Below are positions 16,441 through 25,731 of a stretch of 64,000 nucleotides of DNA, piece by piece; the first letter of the stretch is position 1, and each line of letters opens with the position of its first letter. Source of the DNA: Cohnella abietis. GTDB taxonomy: Bacteria; Bacillota; Bacilli; Paenibacillales; Paenibacillaceae. The position numbers were made by a program, and so were the translations under genes. The notes below the pieces were generated by a model. The model was not told the DNA's origin and searched no databases. It saw nothing but the letters and a program-made list of their open reading frames with translations. The DNA lies in assembly GCF_004295585.1 (NCBI RefSeq), contig NZ_AP019400.1, positions 3,818,001 through 3,882,000 on the forward strand, read 5' to 3'.

Positions 16441-17034
16441 ATGACACAAAAATCAACATTTTTAGGGAAAGCACTAGTAAGCACAATTTGTTTGCTTTTC
16501 ATCATCTCAATAGGACTAAATATATATCAATACAATACAATTAACTCTGAAAGAAATGATAATACGAATAAAGCGAGAAATTTCATAAGTGATCAAGCAG
16601 CAACGTTTGCAAATGTATTTTCTGCGGCTGGTAGTACAAATATTCTAGAATACATTAAAAAACCCGATCATTTAAGTCAAATGATTGAAAGTATTCAAAT
16701 TGCCGACTCCTATTATCTGGCAGCATCGAAGCTTGTATCCGATCAACTCAGTGGTAAAGGCATTATAGAGTCGCGGAATCTTATATCAAATGGTTATCTT
16801 TCCGAGCTCCGTGCATATCGAACATTTCTCGAAAGTAATAGCAATGGAGCTTATGAAAATATCGACCAGATTGCGATTGCTATCAATGATCTACAAACGA
16901 TCTCAAATTGGTTAATCGAAAAAAATAAAAATAATGACTCTGACGTTTATACAGACAATGATTTCTACAAGGAAGTCTATGTAAATCTTAAAAGTGATAT
17001 TAAAAATCATTATTTTACCGGTTTTTCTTCTTAA
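16441..17034 (+). CDS. Hypothetical protein with one N-terminal membrane segment
   Basis: The ATG at 16441 is chosen because GGGAGC lies nine bases upstream; an earlier in-frame ATG at 16387 lacks one. The N-terminus is a single membrane anchor (ALVSTICLLFIISIGLNIYQ). The remainder is mostly predicted helical, without cysteines, resembling the extracytoplasmic part of small Firmicute membrane proteins. No family was recognised. It is transcribed alone, divergent from the two-component operon, and is followed by a 51-bp repeat array. Confidence 0.7.
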   Translation: MTQKSTFLGKALVSTICLLFIISIGLNIYQYNTINSERNDNTNKARNFISDQAATFANVFSAAGSTNILEYIKKPDHLSQMIESIQIADSYYLAASKLVSDQLSGKGIIESRNLISNGYLSELRAYRTFLESNSNGAYENIDQIAIAINDLQTISNWLIEKNKNNDSDVYTDNDFYKEVYVNLKSDIKNHYFTGFSS

Positions 17035-17157
17035 CATCCTTCCATTTACCGTTCACATGTCGTCGATGAGCCCATTTATCCGATCCTATGGCTGACGAAT
17101 CGAGTAACTCTTATTTGCTCAAAATGAAATGGTTTTACTTTGTAACGAACTCAGGAA

Positions 17158-17511
17158 TTCCCTATCGACGATTTTTTGCGGTTGGCGGGGGCGTTAGTGT
17201 ACGTTGCGTTCTCTATCGGCGATTTTTTGTGGTTGGCGGGGCGTTAGTGTACGCTGCGTTCCCTATCGGCGATTTTTTGCGGTTGGCGGGCGCGTTAGTG
17301 TACGCTGCGTTCCTTATCGACGCTGTTTTGCTGTTGGCGGGGGCGTTAGTGTACGCTTCGTTCTCTATCGACGCTGTTTTGCAGTTGGCGGGGGCGTTAG
17401 TGTACGCTGCGTTCCCTATCAACGCTGTTTTGCGGTTGGCGGGGGCGTTAGTGTACTGCGTTCCCTATCGGCGATTTTTTGCGGTTGGCGGGGGTGTTAG
17501 TGTACGCTGCG
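17158..17511. repeat. Tandem 51-bp repeat array 1 (seven units)
   Basis: Seven head-to-tail units of 49-51 bases begin TTCCCTATCGGCGATTTTTT and end GTTAGTGTACGCTGCG, with only a few substitutions and one or two short deletions. Most units can fold GCGT-N6-ACGC. There are no unique spacers, so it is not a CRISPR array. The unit is 17 codons long, which leaves frames open on both strands, but there is no ribosome binding site and two units change frame. The array lies between convergent 3' ends, about 40 bases from the terminator of the sugar isomerase gene. Confidence 0.95.
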
Positions 17512-17549
17512 TTCGTTAGCTAAACACACATTGCGTCTCAATAGAATGC

Positions 17550-17593
17550 AAAGAGGAGCCGAGCGCATTTCACATGCGCTTCGGCTCCTCTTT
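17550..17593 (-). terminator. Intrinsic terminator of the sugar-isomerase gene
   Basis: A 19-bp stem with one bulged base (17550-17568 with 17574-17593) and flanking A/T runs lies 14 bases beyond the stop codon. Confidence 0.88.
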
Positions 17594-17607
17594 AATAGGA
17601 ATAGTGC

Positions 17608-18642
17608 TTATTTTTCGCCCAACAATAGCTCCATGATGTACATCTCAAGAGCTTCATAGTTCCGGGATTCCTGATAGCTAGCCACTAAGCCCCTATCCAA
17701 ACGACGAACCTTGGCCTCTAGCAATTTAACCATTTTCAAGCTATTTTCCAAATGAGCATAAGATAGCTCACCGTATTGTGTTCTCATCGCCTTAACGTCA
17801 AGACCGACATATTCGCCATTGCTGCCGTATCCGCTATCCATAAGCACTTTAACTTGGTTAAAGGCCGAACGCAGATTTTCGGCACCGAACGATTTATCTT
17901 GATCGTAGCGAAGACCGTTTTGGTCGTTCAGATGGACACCCCATAATTTGTTGTGCGCCAAGCAGAATGCCATTTCCAGAGCAGGGTCAAGACCAGCAAG
18001 CACAGCATGCGCGGATTCAAGTAAAGCACCGACGCGGCTAGGATCAGCCGTTCCAGCAGCAAATCCGAGTACATGTCCGACCGTTGGAACGAAGCTGCGG
18101 TCGATTGGTTCATTCGGCTTTGGCTCGATCAGAATGCGAATGCCTGGATCGTAGGCAAGCATCGTATTTACTGCTTCGCGCAAGCGCTGCAGGCTGAGGA
18201 CAGGATCCTTACTCTCCGCGCACAATGTACCTTCTCTCGCTAACCACAGCACTAGACGATCTGAACCAAGCTCTCTTGCGATATCGATGGACCGCAATGA
18301 TCTCCATAACGCAAACTCTCTGTCCTCTGCCGAATTGGAAGTGTAGCCGCCGTCAATCGTTCTTCCGTCCATCCACAAGCGTGGAGCGACAAACTCAGCT
18401 TCCAAGCCTTGCGAGTCTAAATGCTGCTTCAGTTCCTTCGCACGCGACTTGATTTGGCTTTCTGACAAGTCGTTCATATCCGGTACTGCGTCGTCATCGT
18501 GAAACTGAATACCCGTAAACCCGATTTCCTTGAATTTAGTCAGCTTCTGCTCGAAAGAAATAGAAGATCTTACTTCAGGACCGAATGCGTCCGCTCCTTC
18601 ATGTACGTTCCAAGGACCTACCGAATATTTAAAATTTGCCAT
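17608..18642 (-). CDS. Xylose-isomerase-like TIM-barrel sugar isomerase
   Basis: The 344-residue protein begins MANFKYSVGPWNVHEGADAF and has the metal-binding and substrate segments of the xylose isomerase superfamily: IGFTGIQFHDDD, VLWLAREG, ILIEPKPNEP (metal-binding Glu) and WGVHLNDQNG (metal-binding His/Asp). It is shorter than classical XylA, so the substrate is probably another aldose or keto-sugar. GGAGG precedes the ATG. It is the last gene of the catabolic locus, 15 bases after the AraC-type regulator gene. Confidence 0.88.
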   Translation of the reverse strand: MANFKYSVGPWNVHEGADAFGPEVRSSISFEQKLTKFKEIGFTGIQFHDDDAVPDMNDLSESQIKSRAKELKQHLDSQGLEAEFVAPRLWMDGRTIDGGYTSNSAEDREFALWRSLRSIDIARELGSDRLVLWLAREGTLCAESKDPVLSLQRLREAVNTMLAYDPGIRILIEPKPNEPIDRSFVPTVGHVLGFAAGTADPSRVGALLESAHAVLAGLDPALEMAFCLAHNKLWGVHLNDQNGLRYDQDKSFGAENLRSAFNQVKVLMDSGYGSNGEYVGLDVKAMRTQYGELSYAHLENSLKMVKLLEAKVRRLDRGLVASYQESRNYEALEMYIMELLLGEK

Positions 18643-18657
18643 ATTTATCTTCCTCCG

Positions 18658-19548
18658 TTATCTGTTTTCGTTTATTAAAGCGGATTGCATCGCCGCGAAC
18701 TTACTAGGTGTAATTCCGACCGTTGCTTTGAATGACCGACTGAACAAATGAATGCTGGAAAATCCAACCACATCTGCAATCTCGGTTAACGTAAGCTTGC
18801 CTTCGATGATTCTTTTTTTCGCTTGCTCTATCCGTATATGCGTCACGTACTTCTGAACCGATATGCCAAGCTGCTTCTTGAACAAATGAGACAAATGGTT
18901 CGTGGACACCTCAGCATACTCGCTGATTGACGTGTTGTTAAGCTGAGCGTCGGAATAGCTTTCATGAATAAAGTTAATGGCTTTTTCGATAAATGCCCAT
19001 CCCTTTGTCATTTTGCCTTCGTCGTCCTTGCGATCCGTTTGGTTTTTCAAGAAAATGTGCAGTAATTCCAGGCAAATCGCTTTCATCATCAGGGAGCCTC
19101 CGGGCCGTTTATCCAAAAACTCCTTGTGCAGCAGCAAAAACCGTTTTTTCAAATCAATCCGGTCCGCTATTTGCAGATGGGAGATTGGGACAATCGAAGC
19201 CAGCTGCATTTCCCTCTCGACGACCTTTTTCCTCATCCGTTTCGACGCGTGCGTATTTATGATTAAGCTTCGTTCTTCATCATAAAAAAGATCAAAGTGA
19301 AATATAAATTGAATCAATGGTACTGTCGAGGTCGATTTAATGATATGGGACATCAAAGGATGCATAAGCAAAATATCGCCCTCTCGAGCCTCATACTTTA
19401 CGCCGCCTAGGAAAAATTCCGCTTCCCCTTGCTCGATATACGTAAAGACGTGATCGTGATCCATCCACTCCCCAGTCAACGAGCTAGACTTCATAATTCT
19501 AGCGGCCCTGACGAAAGGGGATATGCTGTTCATCCATGATTGATCCAT
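18658..19548 (-). CDS. AraC-family regulator with cupin sensor
   Basis: The N-terminal half carries a cupin-type sensory fold (FTYIEQGEAEFFLGGVKYEA, GDILLMHPLMSHII). The C-terminal ~100 residues hold two helix-turn-helices (SISEYAEVSTNHLSHLFKKQ and LTEIADVVGFSSIHLFSRSF) followed by ITPSKF. GGAGG lies eight bases before the ATG. It sits between catabolic genes of the sugar locus and is the obvious local activator. The 22-bp boxes before the two transcription units (21721-21742 and 26818-26839) are candidate targets. Confidence 0.93.
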   Translation of the reverse strand: MDQSWMNSISPFVRAARIMKSSSLTGEWMDHDHVFTYIEQGEAEFFLGGVKYEAREGDILLMHPLMSHIIKSTSTVPLIQFIFHFDLFYDEERSLIINTHASKRMRKKVVEREMQLASIVPISHLQIADRIDLKKRFLLLHKEFLDKRPGGSLMMKAICLELLHIFLKNQTDRKDDEGKMTKGWAFIEKAINFIHESYSDAQLNNTSISEYAEVSTNHLSHLFKKQLGISVQKYVTHIRIEQAKKRIIEGKLTLTEIADVVGFSSIHLFSRSFKATVGITPSKFAAMQSALINENR

Positions 19549-19595
19549 CGCATTAACCTCCTGACTGACATTGATGCTTTATCTTGAAGCTTTAT

Positions 19596-20762
19596 CTAAT
19601 ATTTAATGGAAACCTTCGCCCCGGTAGTCGCCGATTGCTCAATTGCATCCAGAACAACCTGGTTTCGATACCCGTCTTCGAAGGTAGGGGAAGGGCTGCT
19701 GCCTTTTCCGGAAATTCCCCGCATAAATTCATGCATCAAATTGATAAACGTATGCTCGTATCCAATAGGGTGCCCCGCAGGCCAATAAGCTCCCGCATAA
19801 GGGTGTGCAACCTCCGTGCAGTTAATCGACCGAAAGCCCTGCATGCCGATAGGGTCATCCTCTAAATATAACTCAAGTGTGTTCATCTGATCCATAGTCC
19901 AACGGACCGAACCTTTGGAACCGTTGATTTCGATGCGATTTCCGTTGCGATTTCCTTTGGCGAAACGAGTCGCTTCGAACACACCGACCGCTCCGTTTTC
20001 GAATCTCGCAAGTGCAGCAGCTGCATCGTCCACATCTACTTCTGCTCTATCGTCACCGCTTGCCTCTGCTCCCAATCCACCAGACATTTCGCCAACAGGT
20101 CTCGTCTTAATGAATGTTTCCATGAGGCCTGACACTTCGGTAATTTCCCCGACCAAAAACCTAGACAAATCGATGGAATGTGCCATCAGATCGCCCAACG
20201 TTCCCGATCCGGTCACTTCCTTCCTCATGCGCCACACGAGCGGGAACTCGGGGTCCATAATCCAGTCCTGCAAGTATTGGGCGCGAAAATGATAAATATC
20301 TCCCAATACACCCTCTTGAATGAGCTTCTTCGCGAATTGCACGGCAGGCGAGAAACGATAGTTGTGGCAGATCATATGGACGACGCCCGATTGCTCTGCG
20401 GCTTTCCACATTTCCTTAGCTTGCAAGGCACTCATTGCGAGAGGCTTCTCGCAGAGAACGTGCTTGCCTGCTTTTACCGCCGCAATGGCGATCTCCGCAT
20501 GCGAGCTGTTCGGGGTGCCGATATCGATAACGTCGATATCATCCCTCTCCAGCAGGCGGCGCCAATCCGTCTCGTAGCTCAGCCAGCCTAGCTTCTCAGC
20601 TGCGAGCCGAACGGCGTTCTCATCTCTTCCGACAAGCGTTTGCAGCACGGGCTCAATTTCCGTATCGAAGAAAAAGGGCAAATCTCTATAAGCATGGCTA
20701 TGTGCTTTACCCATAAATTTATAGCCGATCATGCCTATGCGCACCTTTTTTTTAGTCATCAT
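19596..20762 (-). CDS. Gfo/Idh/MocA-family oxidoreductase
   Basis: The 388-residue protein has an N-terminal Rossmann fold (VRIGMIGYKFMGKAHSHAYR), the motif DDIDVIDIGTPNSSHAEIAI and the EKPLA motif in HVLCEKPLAMSA, with a C-terminal substrate domain including the TGSGTLGDLMAHSIDLSRFL segment. Family members oxidise or reduce sugars, inositols or their derivatives with NAD(P). Its ribosome binding site overlaps the stop region of the upstream isomerase gene eight bases away. Together with three TIM-barrel isomerases it suggests use of an unusual polyol or keto-sugar. Confidence 0.93.
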   Translation of the reverse strand: MMTKKKVRIGMIGYKFMGKAHSHAYRDLPFFFDTEIEPVLQTLVGRDENAVRLAAEKLGWLSYETDWRRLLERDDIDVIDIGTPNSSHAEIAIAAVKAGKHVLCEKPLAMSALQAKEMWKAAEQSGVVHMICHNYRFSPAVQFAKKLIQEGVLGDIYHFRAQYLQDWIMDPEFPLVWRMRKEVTGSGTLGDLMAHSIDLSRFLVGEITEVSGLMETFIKTRPVGEMSGGLGAEASGDDRAEVDVDDAAAALARFENGAVGVFEATRFAKGNRNGNRIEINGSKGSVRWTMDQMNTLELYLEDDPIGMQGFRSINCTEVAHPYAGAYWPAGHPIGYEHTFINLMHEFMRGISGKGSSPSPTFEDGYRNQVVLDAIEQSATTGAKVSIKY

Positions 20763-20769
20763 GACGGGC

Positions 20770-21633
20770 TCACACTCCTCTGATCGGAATGTTCAGCTGC
20801 TGTTCGACAAAATCGCGACAAATTTCCAGGCTCTGCAGCGGGGTACTCGTCGACTTATCAATCTCGACAGTCATCCAGCCCTTATAGCCAATTTCGTTCA
20901 AAGCTTCTATAATCGGCGGGAAATCAATAGAACCAAGCCCAAGCTCGCAGAATACTGGGAGCGCCTCATTGCCTAACAGCATCGGGAAGTCTTCTTTCGT
21001 CGCCTCTTTGGACGTCAAATCCTTCAAATGCACATAAGCGACCCGATCGCGGTATTTCCGAATGATCGCCGCTGGGTCCATACCTGCACCAGTCAAGTGA
21101 GCCGAATCCGGTGCGAAGAACACCACTTCAGGATCACACAGGCTCATAAGCTCGTCGAGCTCATTCTCGTCCTGTACCTCCGTCCACAAATGCGGATGCA
21201 GACATGCTTTGACTCCAAGCTCGAACGTTCTTTTAGCTGCCTCATTAATCGTAACCGCAGCATGCTTCAGTTCCTCCAGAGTTGTAGGCTTCTGGCGGGG
21301 GCCGCCGGGACCAAATACCAAATGCTCAGCTCCGGCTTTGGCGATGACGCGCGCTAGACGAACGTTGTAATCGATGATTTCCTGACGAGCCTCAGGATTC
21401 GAGAATCTCCGATTCATCCCTCCAGATGCTCCGCCGTAAAGGGCCGTCATCGCAAGTCCGTGCTTCGCCAAAAGCTCGTTGAATTCCTCCATTCGATCCT
21501 CGTAGGATAGAACGAACGATGCCCATGGCTCAATCGCTCGGTAGCCTAGCTTAGAAGCTTCTTCAAGCGCCTTGAAATGATCTTCTCCCCACGTAATGGC
21601 ATGTACCGCAACGTTTCCTTTGAAATTAGACAT
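20770..21633 (-). CDS. Sugar phosphate isomerase/epimerase (IolE/AP-endonuclease-2 fold)
   Basis: This 287-residue TIM barrel begins VAVHAITWGEDHFKALEEAS and contains the metal-binding residues of the family in LHPHLWTEV, FFAPDSAHLTGAG, YVHLKDLTS and GWMTVEIDKS. It is similar in layout to IolE inosose dehydratase and to 3-ketosugar epimerases. GGGGAGG precedes the ATG. It opens the second transcription unit of the locus: the intergenic region before it carries the shared 22-bp box and a TATACT -10 element. Substrate cannot be assigned. Confidence 0.88.
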   Translation of the reverse strand: MSNFKGNVAVHAITWGEDHFKALEEASKLGYRAIEPWASFVLSYEDRMEEFNELLAKHGLAMTALYGGASGGMNRRFSNPEARQEIIDYNVRLARVIAKAGAEHLVFGPGGPRQKPTTLEELKHAAVTINEAAKRTFELGVKACLHPHLWTEVQDENELDELMSLCDPEVVFFAPDSAHLTGAGMDPAAIIRKYRDRVAYVHLKDLTSKEATKEDFPMLLGNEALPVFCELGLGSIDFPPIIEALNEIGYKGWMTVEIDKSTSTPLQSLEICRDFVEQQLNIPIRGV

Positions 21634-21720
21634 GATTAAGCCTCCCCTTAATATCGTAAAGATTTTTCCTACCTCAGTATAAAATCAGGCACATCAACTG
21701 GTCTTTATCGCCAACACTTG

Positions 21721-21742
21721 TTTTTTGTCCAAAACAACGAAC
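21721..21742 (-). promoter_or_regulatory. Sugar-regulon box, copy 2 (candidate AraC-type binding site)
   Basis: TTTTTTGTCCAAAACAACGA followed by AC differs at two of 22 positions from the box upstream of the dehydrogenase gene. Similarity extends to GTCTTT 20 bases to the left in both. A minus-strand TATACT lies between the box and the isomerase start at 21633. Being in front of both transcription units of one locus, it is probably the operator for the local AraC regulator. Confidence 0.6.
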
Positions 21743-21746
21743 CTTG

Positions 21747-22589
21747 TTAGCCTTTTACCGCTCCGGCGGTCATGCCGGTCATAATCTTGTTACTGAAAAA
21801 TAAATACAAGACGATTATCGGTAGAGAGGTCATTACTAGACCGGCGATTTTCCCGGTATAATCCGTCGTGTACTGGCCGCTGAAGAAGGTTAGCCATATC
21901 GGAAGCGTGAACAGCTCGGAAGACTTATTCAGCACTAGAGCGAATGAGAATTCGTTCCATGTGCCGAGAGTGCTTAGAATGGCAACTGTCGACATGATCG
22001 GCATGCAGATCGGAAGAATGACTCTGAACATCGTGTAATCGAACGAGCTTCCGTCCATATAAGCCGCCTCTTCGATTTCCTTGGATATTCCTTTAATAAA
22101 GCTATCAAATAGAAAGATCGCCACAGGCAAATGAAACGCGATGTACGGTAGAATCAGAGTGAAGCGGCTATCTAGCATCCCCATCCACTTGAACTGCACG
22201 AACAACGGCACAAGCAATGCGTGAATCGGAATCATCATGCCCGCCAAGAACAGCAGCATCATGATCTTCTTGCCTTTGAATTCGATTCTGGAAAAAAAAT
22301 AGCCGATGACAAAAGAGAAAACAATGATCAACGGCACCGCAATGACTGTGTTGAGCAAGCTGCTGAATATCGCGGAACCAATATTTCCGATATTGAAAGC
22401 GTTCGAATAATTGTCCAGCGTAGGGCTTGAAGGAAGTGACATCGTGTTTAAGTTGAATTCCTTATTTGTTTTCAAAGAGGTGTAAAGCATCCAAACAATT
22501 GGAAACAGGGCTGATAAGGTAAATAGCAAAACAGTCACATTTGTTCCCACATAACCCAGCTTTACCGCAAAAGACGATTTTTTTCTCAT
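21747..22589 (-). CDS. Carbohydrate ABC transporter permease (MalG type)
   Basis: The 280-residue membrane protein starts MRKKSSFAVKLGYVGTNVTV at the ATG that overlaps the stop of the first permease (ATGA). A longer frame to 22643 would run inside that gene and is rejected. The EAA loop EIEEAAYMDGSSFDYTMFRV and the end ...GMTAGAVKG are typical of CUT1 permeases. It forms the channel with the neighbouring permease; no ATPase is encoded locally. Confidence 0.92.
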   Translation of the reverse strand: MRKKSSFAVKLGYVGTNVTVLLFTLSALFPIVWMLYTSLKTNKEFNLNTMSLPSSPTLDNYSNAFNIGNIGSAIFSSLLNTVIAVPLIIVFSFVIGYFFSRIEFKGKKIMMLLFLAGMMIPIHALLVPLFVQFKWMGMLDSRFTLILPYIAFHLPVAIFLFDSFIKGISKEIEEAAYMDGSSFDYTMFRVILPICMPIMSTVAILSTLGTWNEFSFALVLNKSSELFTLPIWLTFFSGQYTTDYTGKIAGLVMTSLPIIVLYLFFSNKIMTGMTAGAVKG

Positions 22590-23461
22590 TTTTCTTCCCC
22601 ACCGCCTATCCATCTGGACATCACCAGAAGAATAATCGCGCACAAGATAAGCATGCCGATGGATATCGTGCTTCCATAGCTCAATCGGCTCATCGTGAAG
22701 GCGTTATTGTACGCGTATTGCGCCATCACCATCGAACTACGACCTGGTCCTCCACCCGTCATAACGTAAATGTGATCAAACACTTTTAACGTTCCGGTAA
22801 TACAGAGAATCAGGGCAACGCTCATTACATTTTTCAACAAAGGTAAGATGACGTACACCGTTTTTCTGTACCACGTAGCTCCATCAATTTCACTCGCTTC
22901 CAGCACTTCCTTCGATATGTTCTGCATCCCTGCCAGAAAAATAATGAAGTACAAGCCGATATATTGCCAAACAAGCGGAACCGATACCGAATAAAGCACA
23001 TAGCTAGGATTATCAAGCCATAACACGGGGTCCATGTTAAAGAGTTTTAGCACCCAGTTGAGTACTCCCATGCGATAGTTGTAGATTAGCGACCACAAGT
23101 ATCCAGTTACGATAGGAGCCAGAACGACGGGCAAAAAAATCGCGATCCGATGCAGCCCCTCCAGCTTCAGAAGCTTTGTCATAAAAAAGGAGGCGATCAG
23201 AAAAGCTATCCCTACCTGTCCTGCAACGCAGATAACAGCGATGATGATGTTGTTTTTAAGCGAAAACCAGAAGTCGTTGTCCTTCACGAGCGCGACATAA
23301 TTTTGCAGCCCGACGAATTTAGCGTTACCTTCACTGTGCACGCTGTAGTACATCGAGATCAACAACGGCAGCAAAACAGTGAACGCGTAAATGATAAAAA
23401 TAGGAACTAAATAACGAAATGCCGGTCCGGCTTGCAGTTTGAAAAGTCGGCTACTGCGCAT
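22586..23461 (-). CDS. Carbohydrate ABC transporter permease (MalF type)
   Basis: About 291 residues with six predicted transmembrane helices and the EAA loop EVLEASEIDGATWYRKTVYV, followed by YVMTGGGPGRSSMVMAQYAY. The ATG at 23461 with GAGTGG five bases upstream is used; a GTG at 23470 is possible. It follows the binding-protein gene after a strong GC stem-loop and is translationally coupled to the second permease. Confidence 0.92.
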   Translation of the reverse strand: MRSSRLFKLQAGPAFRYLVPIFIIYAFTVLLPLLISMYYSVHSEGNAKFVGLQNYVALVKDNDFWFSLKNNIIIAVICVAGQVGIAFLIASFFMTKLLKLEGLHRIAIFLPVVLAPIVTGYLWSLIYNYRMGVLNWVLKLFNMDPVLWLDNPSYVLYSVSVPLVWQYIGLYFIIFLAGMQNISKEVLEASEIDGATWYRKTVYVILPLLKNVMSVALILCITGTLKVFDHIYVMTGGGPGRSSMVMAQYAYNNAFTMSRLSYGSTISIGMLILCAIILLVMSRWIGGGEEK

Positions 23462-23490
23462 ACAATCCACTCTTTTCCTGAAAGATAAGT

Positions 23491-23522
23491 GAGGCTTGGG
23501 GGAGCATCGCTCCCCCTGCCTC
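23491..23522 (-). promoter_or_regulatory. GC-rich stem-loop between binding-protein and permease genes
   Basis: GGGGGAGC/GCTCCCCC with an ATC loop, extended by GAGGC/GCCTC, lies in the 81-90 base gap. No T-run follows on the coding strand, so it more likely protects the upstream mRNA from decay than ends transcription. Confidence 0.65.
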
Positions 23523-23551
23523 TCTTGTGATTAGTTTCCCGGCAGCCGTTG

Positions 23552-24874
23552 TTACTTCTGAGTATCCCTTACGCTCTGTATTTTCTTAGCCAGATCCTCA
23601 GGGGTAGTTCCTCCGATTAGCAGATCCTGAAGTCCCTTGTAAATCACTTCGACCAAAGCCGGACTAAGTTGGATATCATAGATCGGCGAGAACTTCTTGT
23701 CGCTCACCAGCTTAAAATACTCGACCGACAACGGAGAAAGCTTAGATTCGTCATACTCCGCTACCTTTACTGGTGGCTGTCCGTTAAGTTCGATTTTCTT
23801 CCTTCCGAACTCCTGACCGACTACTTTTTTGATCAGCGCGATCGCCGCTTCTTTCTTCGCTCCTTCAAGCTTAGAATTATAGGCTATCGACCAACCAGCA
23901 CCACCTGCAACAGTGTTAGGATCGCCCTTCCCTCCTGGAACAGGTGGAAGAACAGCCAGTCCAGTCACCTCTTGAACTTCCTTAGGAGCTTCGCGAGTAA
24001 AACCGTTCATCGCCCAAGCGCCGTCTATAAGCATGGCTGCTTGCTTATTGAAATACAAAGTGTTTGCCTGCATACCGTCAATGCTGTTAATGTCCGGGTT
24101 GAACGTGCCTATCTTCGCCAAATTTTGTAGCGCTTTCAAAGCATTTACAAAATCGGGATCCGTAAACTTCGCTGTACCCGCCTTCATTTCCTTGAACCAT
24201 TCCGTACCCGTGTAACGGTCGGCCAAAGTACCGAATAATACCGAACCTACCGGTACATTCGACTTGTTGCCCATGGCAATCGGGATAACACCACTATCCT
24301 TGAGCTTGCCAATCGCTGCCGTAAATTCATCCCAAGTTGTCGGGAAAGATGTGATACCCGCTTTCTCGAACAACTCTTTATTGTAGTAAATGACATGAGC
24401 AGAGAACATCGCCGTCGGTATGCCGTAGATTTTGCCGTCAGTCGTAAACTCGTCGAAGCTGTTCGGCAAAAAGCTGTCTCTCCATTCCGGATCCTGATCC
24501 AATGCTTCGTTTAGTGTTCCAACATATCCCTTCGGAATATAGTCGAGCAGCATGGAGCCGTTCGCTACGAACATGTCAGGCAGATCTCCTGAAGCCCCTA
24601 ACGTCGTCATTTTAATCCGGTAAGGATCGTGCGGAATTCCGTCTTCGACAAGATTGACCTCAGGGTGCTCCGCTCGGAACTCCTTCAAGGCTTCTTGGAA
24701 TAAAGCGCCGTTCGCGTCGATATCGAAATGTCCGATTGTCAGCTTGATTTTACCAGCAGAAGCTTCTTCGCCCCCATTGCCATCTGAAGACTTTTTGCCA
24801 CATCCGATTAACCCGATAGAAGCGATAAGTAAAACGACCACAAGCATATGCAATTTTCTATTTTTAATATACAT
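23552..24874 (-). CDS. Sugar-binding lipoprotein of ABC importer
   Basis: The 440-residue family 1 binding protein has a lipoprotein signal (MLVVVLLIASIGLIGCGKKS, lipobox LIGC) and conserved segments TLGASGDLPDMFVANGSML, GVIPIAMGNKSNVPVG and AAMLIDGAWAMNGF. It delivers a sugar or oligosaccharide to the two permeases encoded downstream. GGAGGGG lies five bases before the ATG. It is the third gene of the first catabolic unit, after the dehydrogenase and an isomerase. Confidence 0.94.
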   Translation of the reverse strand: MYIKNRKLHMLVVVLLIASIGLIGCGKKSSDGNGGEEASAGKIKLTIGHFDIDANGALFQEALKEFRAEHPEVNLVEDGIPHDPYRIKMTTLGASGDLPDMFVANGSMLLDYIPKGYVGTLNEALDQDPEWRDSFLPNSFDEFTTDGKIYGIPTAMFSAHVIYYNKELFEKAGITSFPTTWDEFTAAIGKLKDSGVIPIAMGNKSNVPVGSVLFGTLADRYTGTEWFKEMKAGTAKFTDPDFVNALKALQNLAKIGTFNPDINSIDGMQANTLYFNKQAAMLIDGAWAMNGFTREAPKEVQEVTGLAVLPPVPGGKGDPNTVAGGAGWSIAYNSKLEGAKKEAAIALIKKVVGQEFGRKKIELNGQPPVKVAEYDESKLSPLSVEYFKLVSDKKFSPIYDIQLSPALVEVIYKGLQDLLIGGTTPEDLAKKIQSVRDTQK

Positions 24875-24891
24875 ATGAACCCCTCCGATGA

Positions 24892-25719
24892 TTATAAATT
24901 AGCGAATGCCTTATCGAACCCTGCCTTGGATCTTACCAGTAGCTCTTCTACGCTTGCAGAAGTAGAAGGTGTCAACACTTCTTGCGCGACGACTCCGGCA
25001 TAGCCTGCAATCTGCAATCCTTTCAGAAATCCATGCAAATCGATAACGCCTTCGCCTGGATACAACCGATCGCCATCCAACAGCTTCTCAATCGGGCCGT
25101 CCTTAGCATCATTGATATGAACGTGTACAATATGCTCCGGCTTTAATTTCAAGAGATCGTCTACTGCTAGTCCGTTTGTATGCCAATGATAAGAATCCAC
25201 TAGCAAGCCCACATTCCGCGCCCCAATCGTCTCGATCCAATCCAGCGTGTCTTCCATTTTCCATAGAAATGGATTAGCCCAGTGCGTCCGCAAATGCCAG
25301 CTGCCTACGAATTCTAGTCCGAGACGTATGCCATATGCTCCCAGAATATCGGCACAAAGCCTTAATCTGCGTGTCGCCACAGCCATGAATGGAGCTGCTT
25401 CCTCATCTGTAGACGGAAGAATATACGTACAGCACTTGTAGCATCCTAAGGACGCAGCAGCTTCGGCTGATTCCACCAACGCTTTCAAGCCTTCGCGAAA
25501 TCGCTCCTCGCTCGATCGCCAATCGACTTCCAAATCAAATGAACCGATAATGACGTTGTTGCTTTTCAGCAGCTGCGTCGCTTTTTCCTGTCCATATTGT
25601 CGGATAAAATCAACCGGATCAAGATCTACTGATTTAAAGCCATATTGTGCCGCGCCTGAAATCAATTGCTCGTATGACTCGATCGTTCCCAGTCCAGCCC
25701 GTGTTAATCCTCTTATCAC
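24892..25719 (-). CDS. Sugar phosphate isomerase/epimerase (TIM barrel)
   Basis: This 275-residue protein has the AP-endonuclease-2-like barrel with metal ligands in RLGLEFVGSW, GLLVDSYHWHTNG, IVHVHINDAK and GVVAQEVLTPS. It starts with GTG after AGGAGG. It is one of three such isomerases in the locus, the others at 20770 and 17608, and lies 12 bases after the dehydrogenase gene. Family members handle inososes, keto-sugars or their epimers; no exact substrate is visible. Confidence 0.88.
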   Translation of the reverse strand: MIRGLTRAGLGTIESYEQLISGAAQYGFKSVDLDPVDFIRQYGQEKATQLLKSNNVIIGSFDLEVDWRSSEERFREGLKALVESAEAAASLGCYKCCTYILPSTDEEAAPFMAVATRRLRLCADILGAYGIRLGLEFVGSWHLRTHWANPFLWKMEDTLDWIETIGARNVGLLVDSYHWHTNGLAVDDLLKLKPEHIVHVHINDAKDGPIEKLLDGDRLYPGEGVIDLHGFLKGLQIAGYAGVVAQEVLTPSTSASVEELLVRSKAGFDKAFANL

Positions 25720-25731
25720 TTGTTATACCTC

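Noticed and set aside
17088..17519. Long open frames over array 1 on both strands
   Set aside because: They follow from the 51-base unit being 17 codons long. No ribosome binding site, units with 49-50 bases change frame, and composition is repeat-driven.
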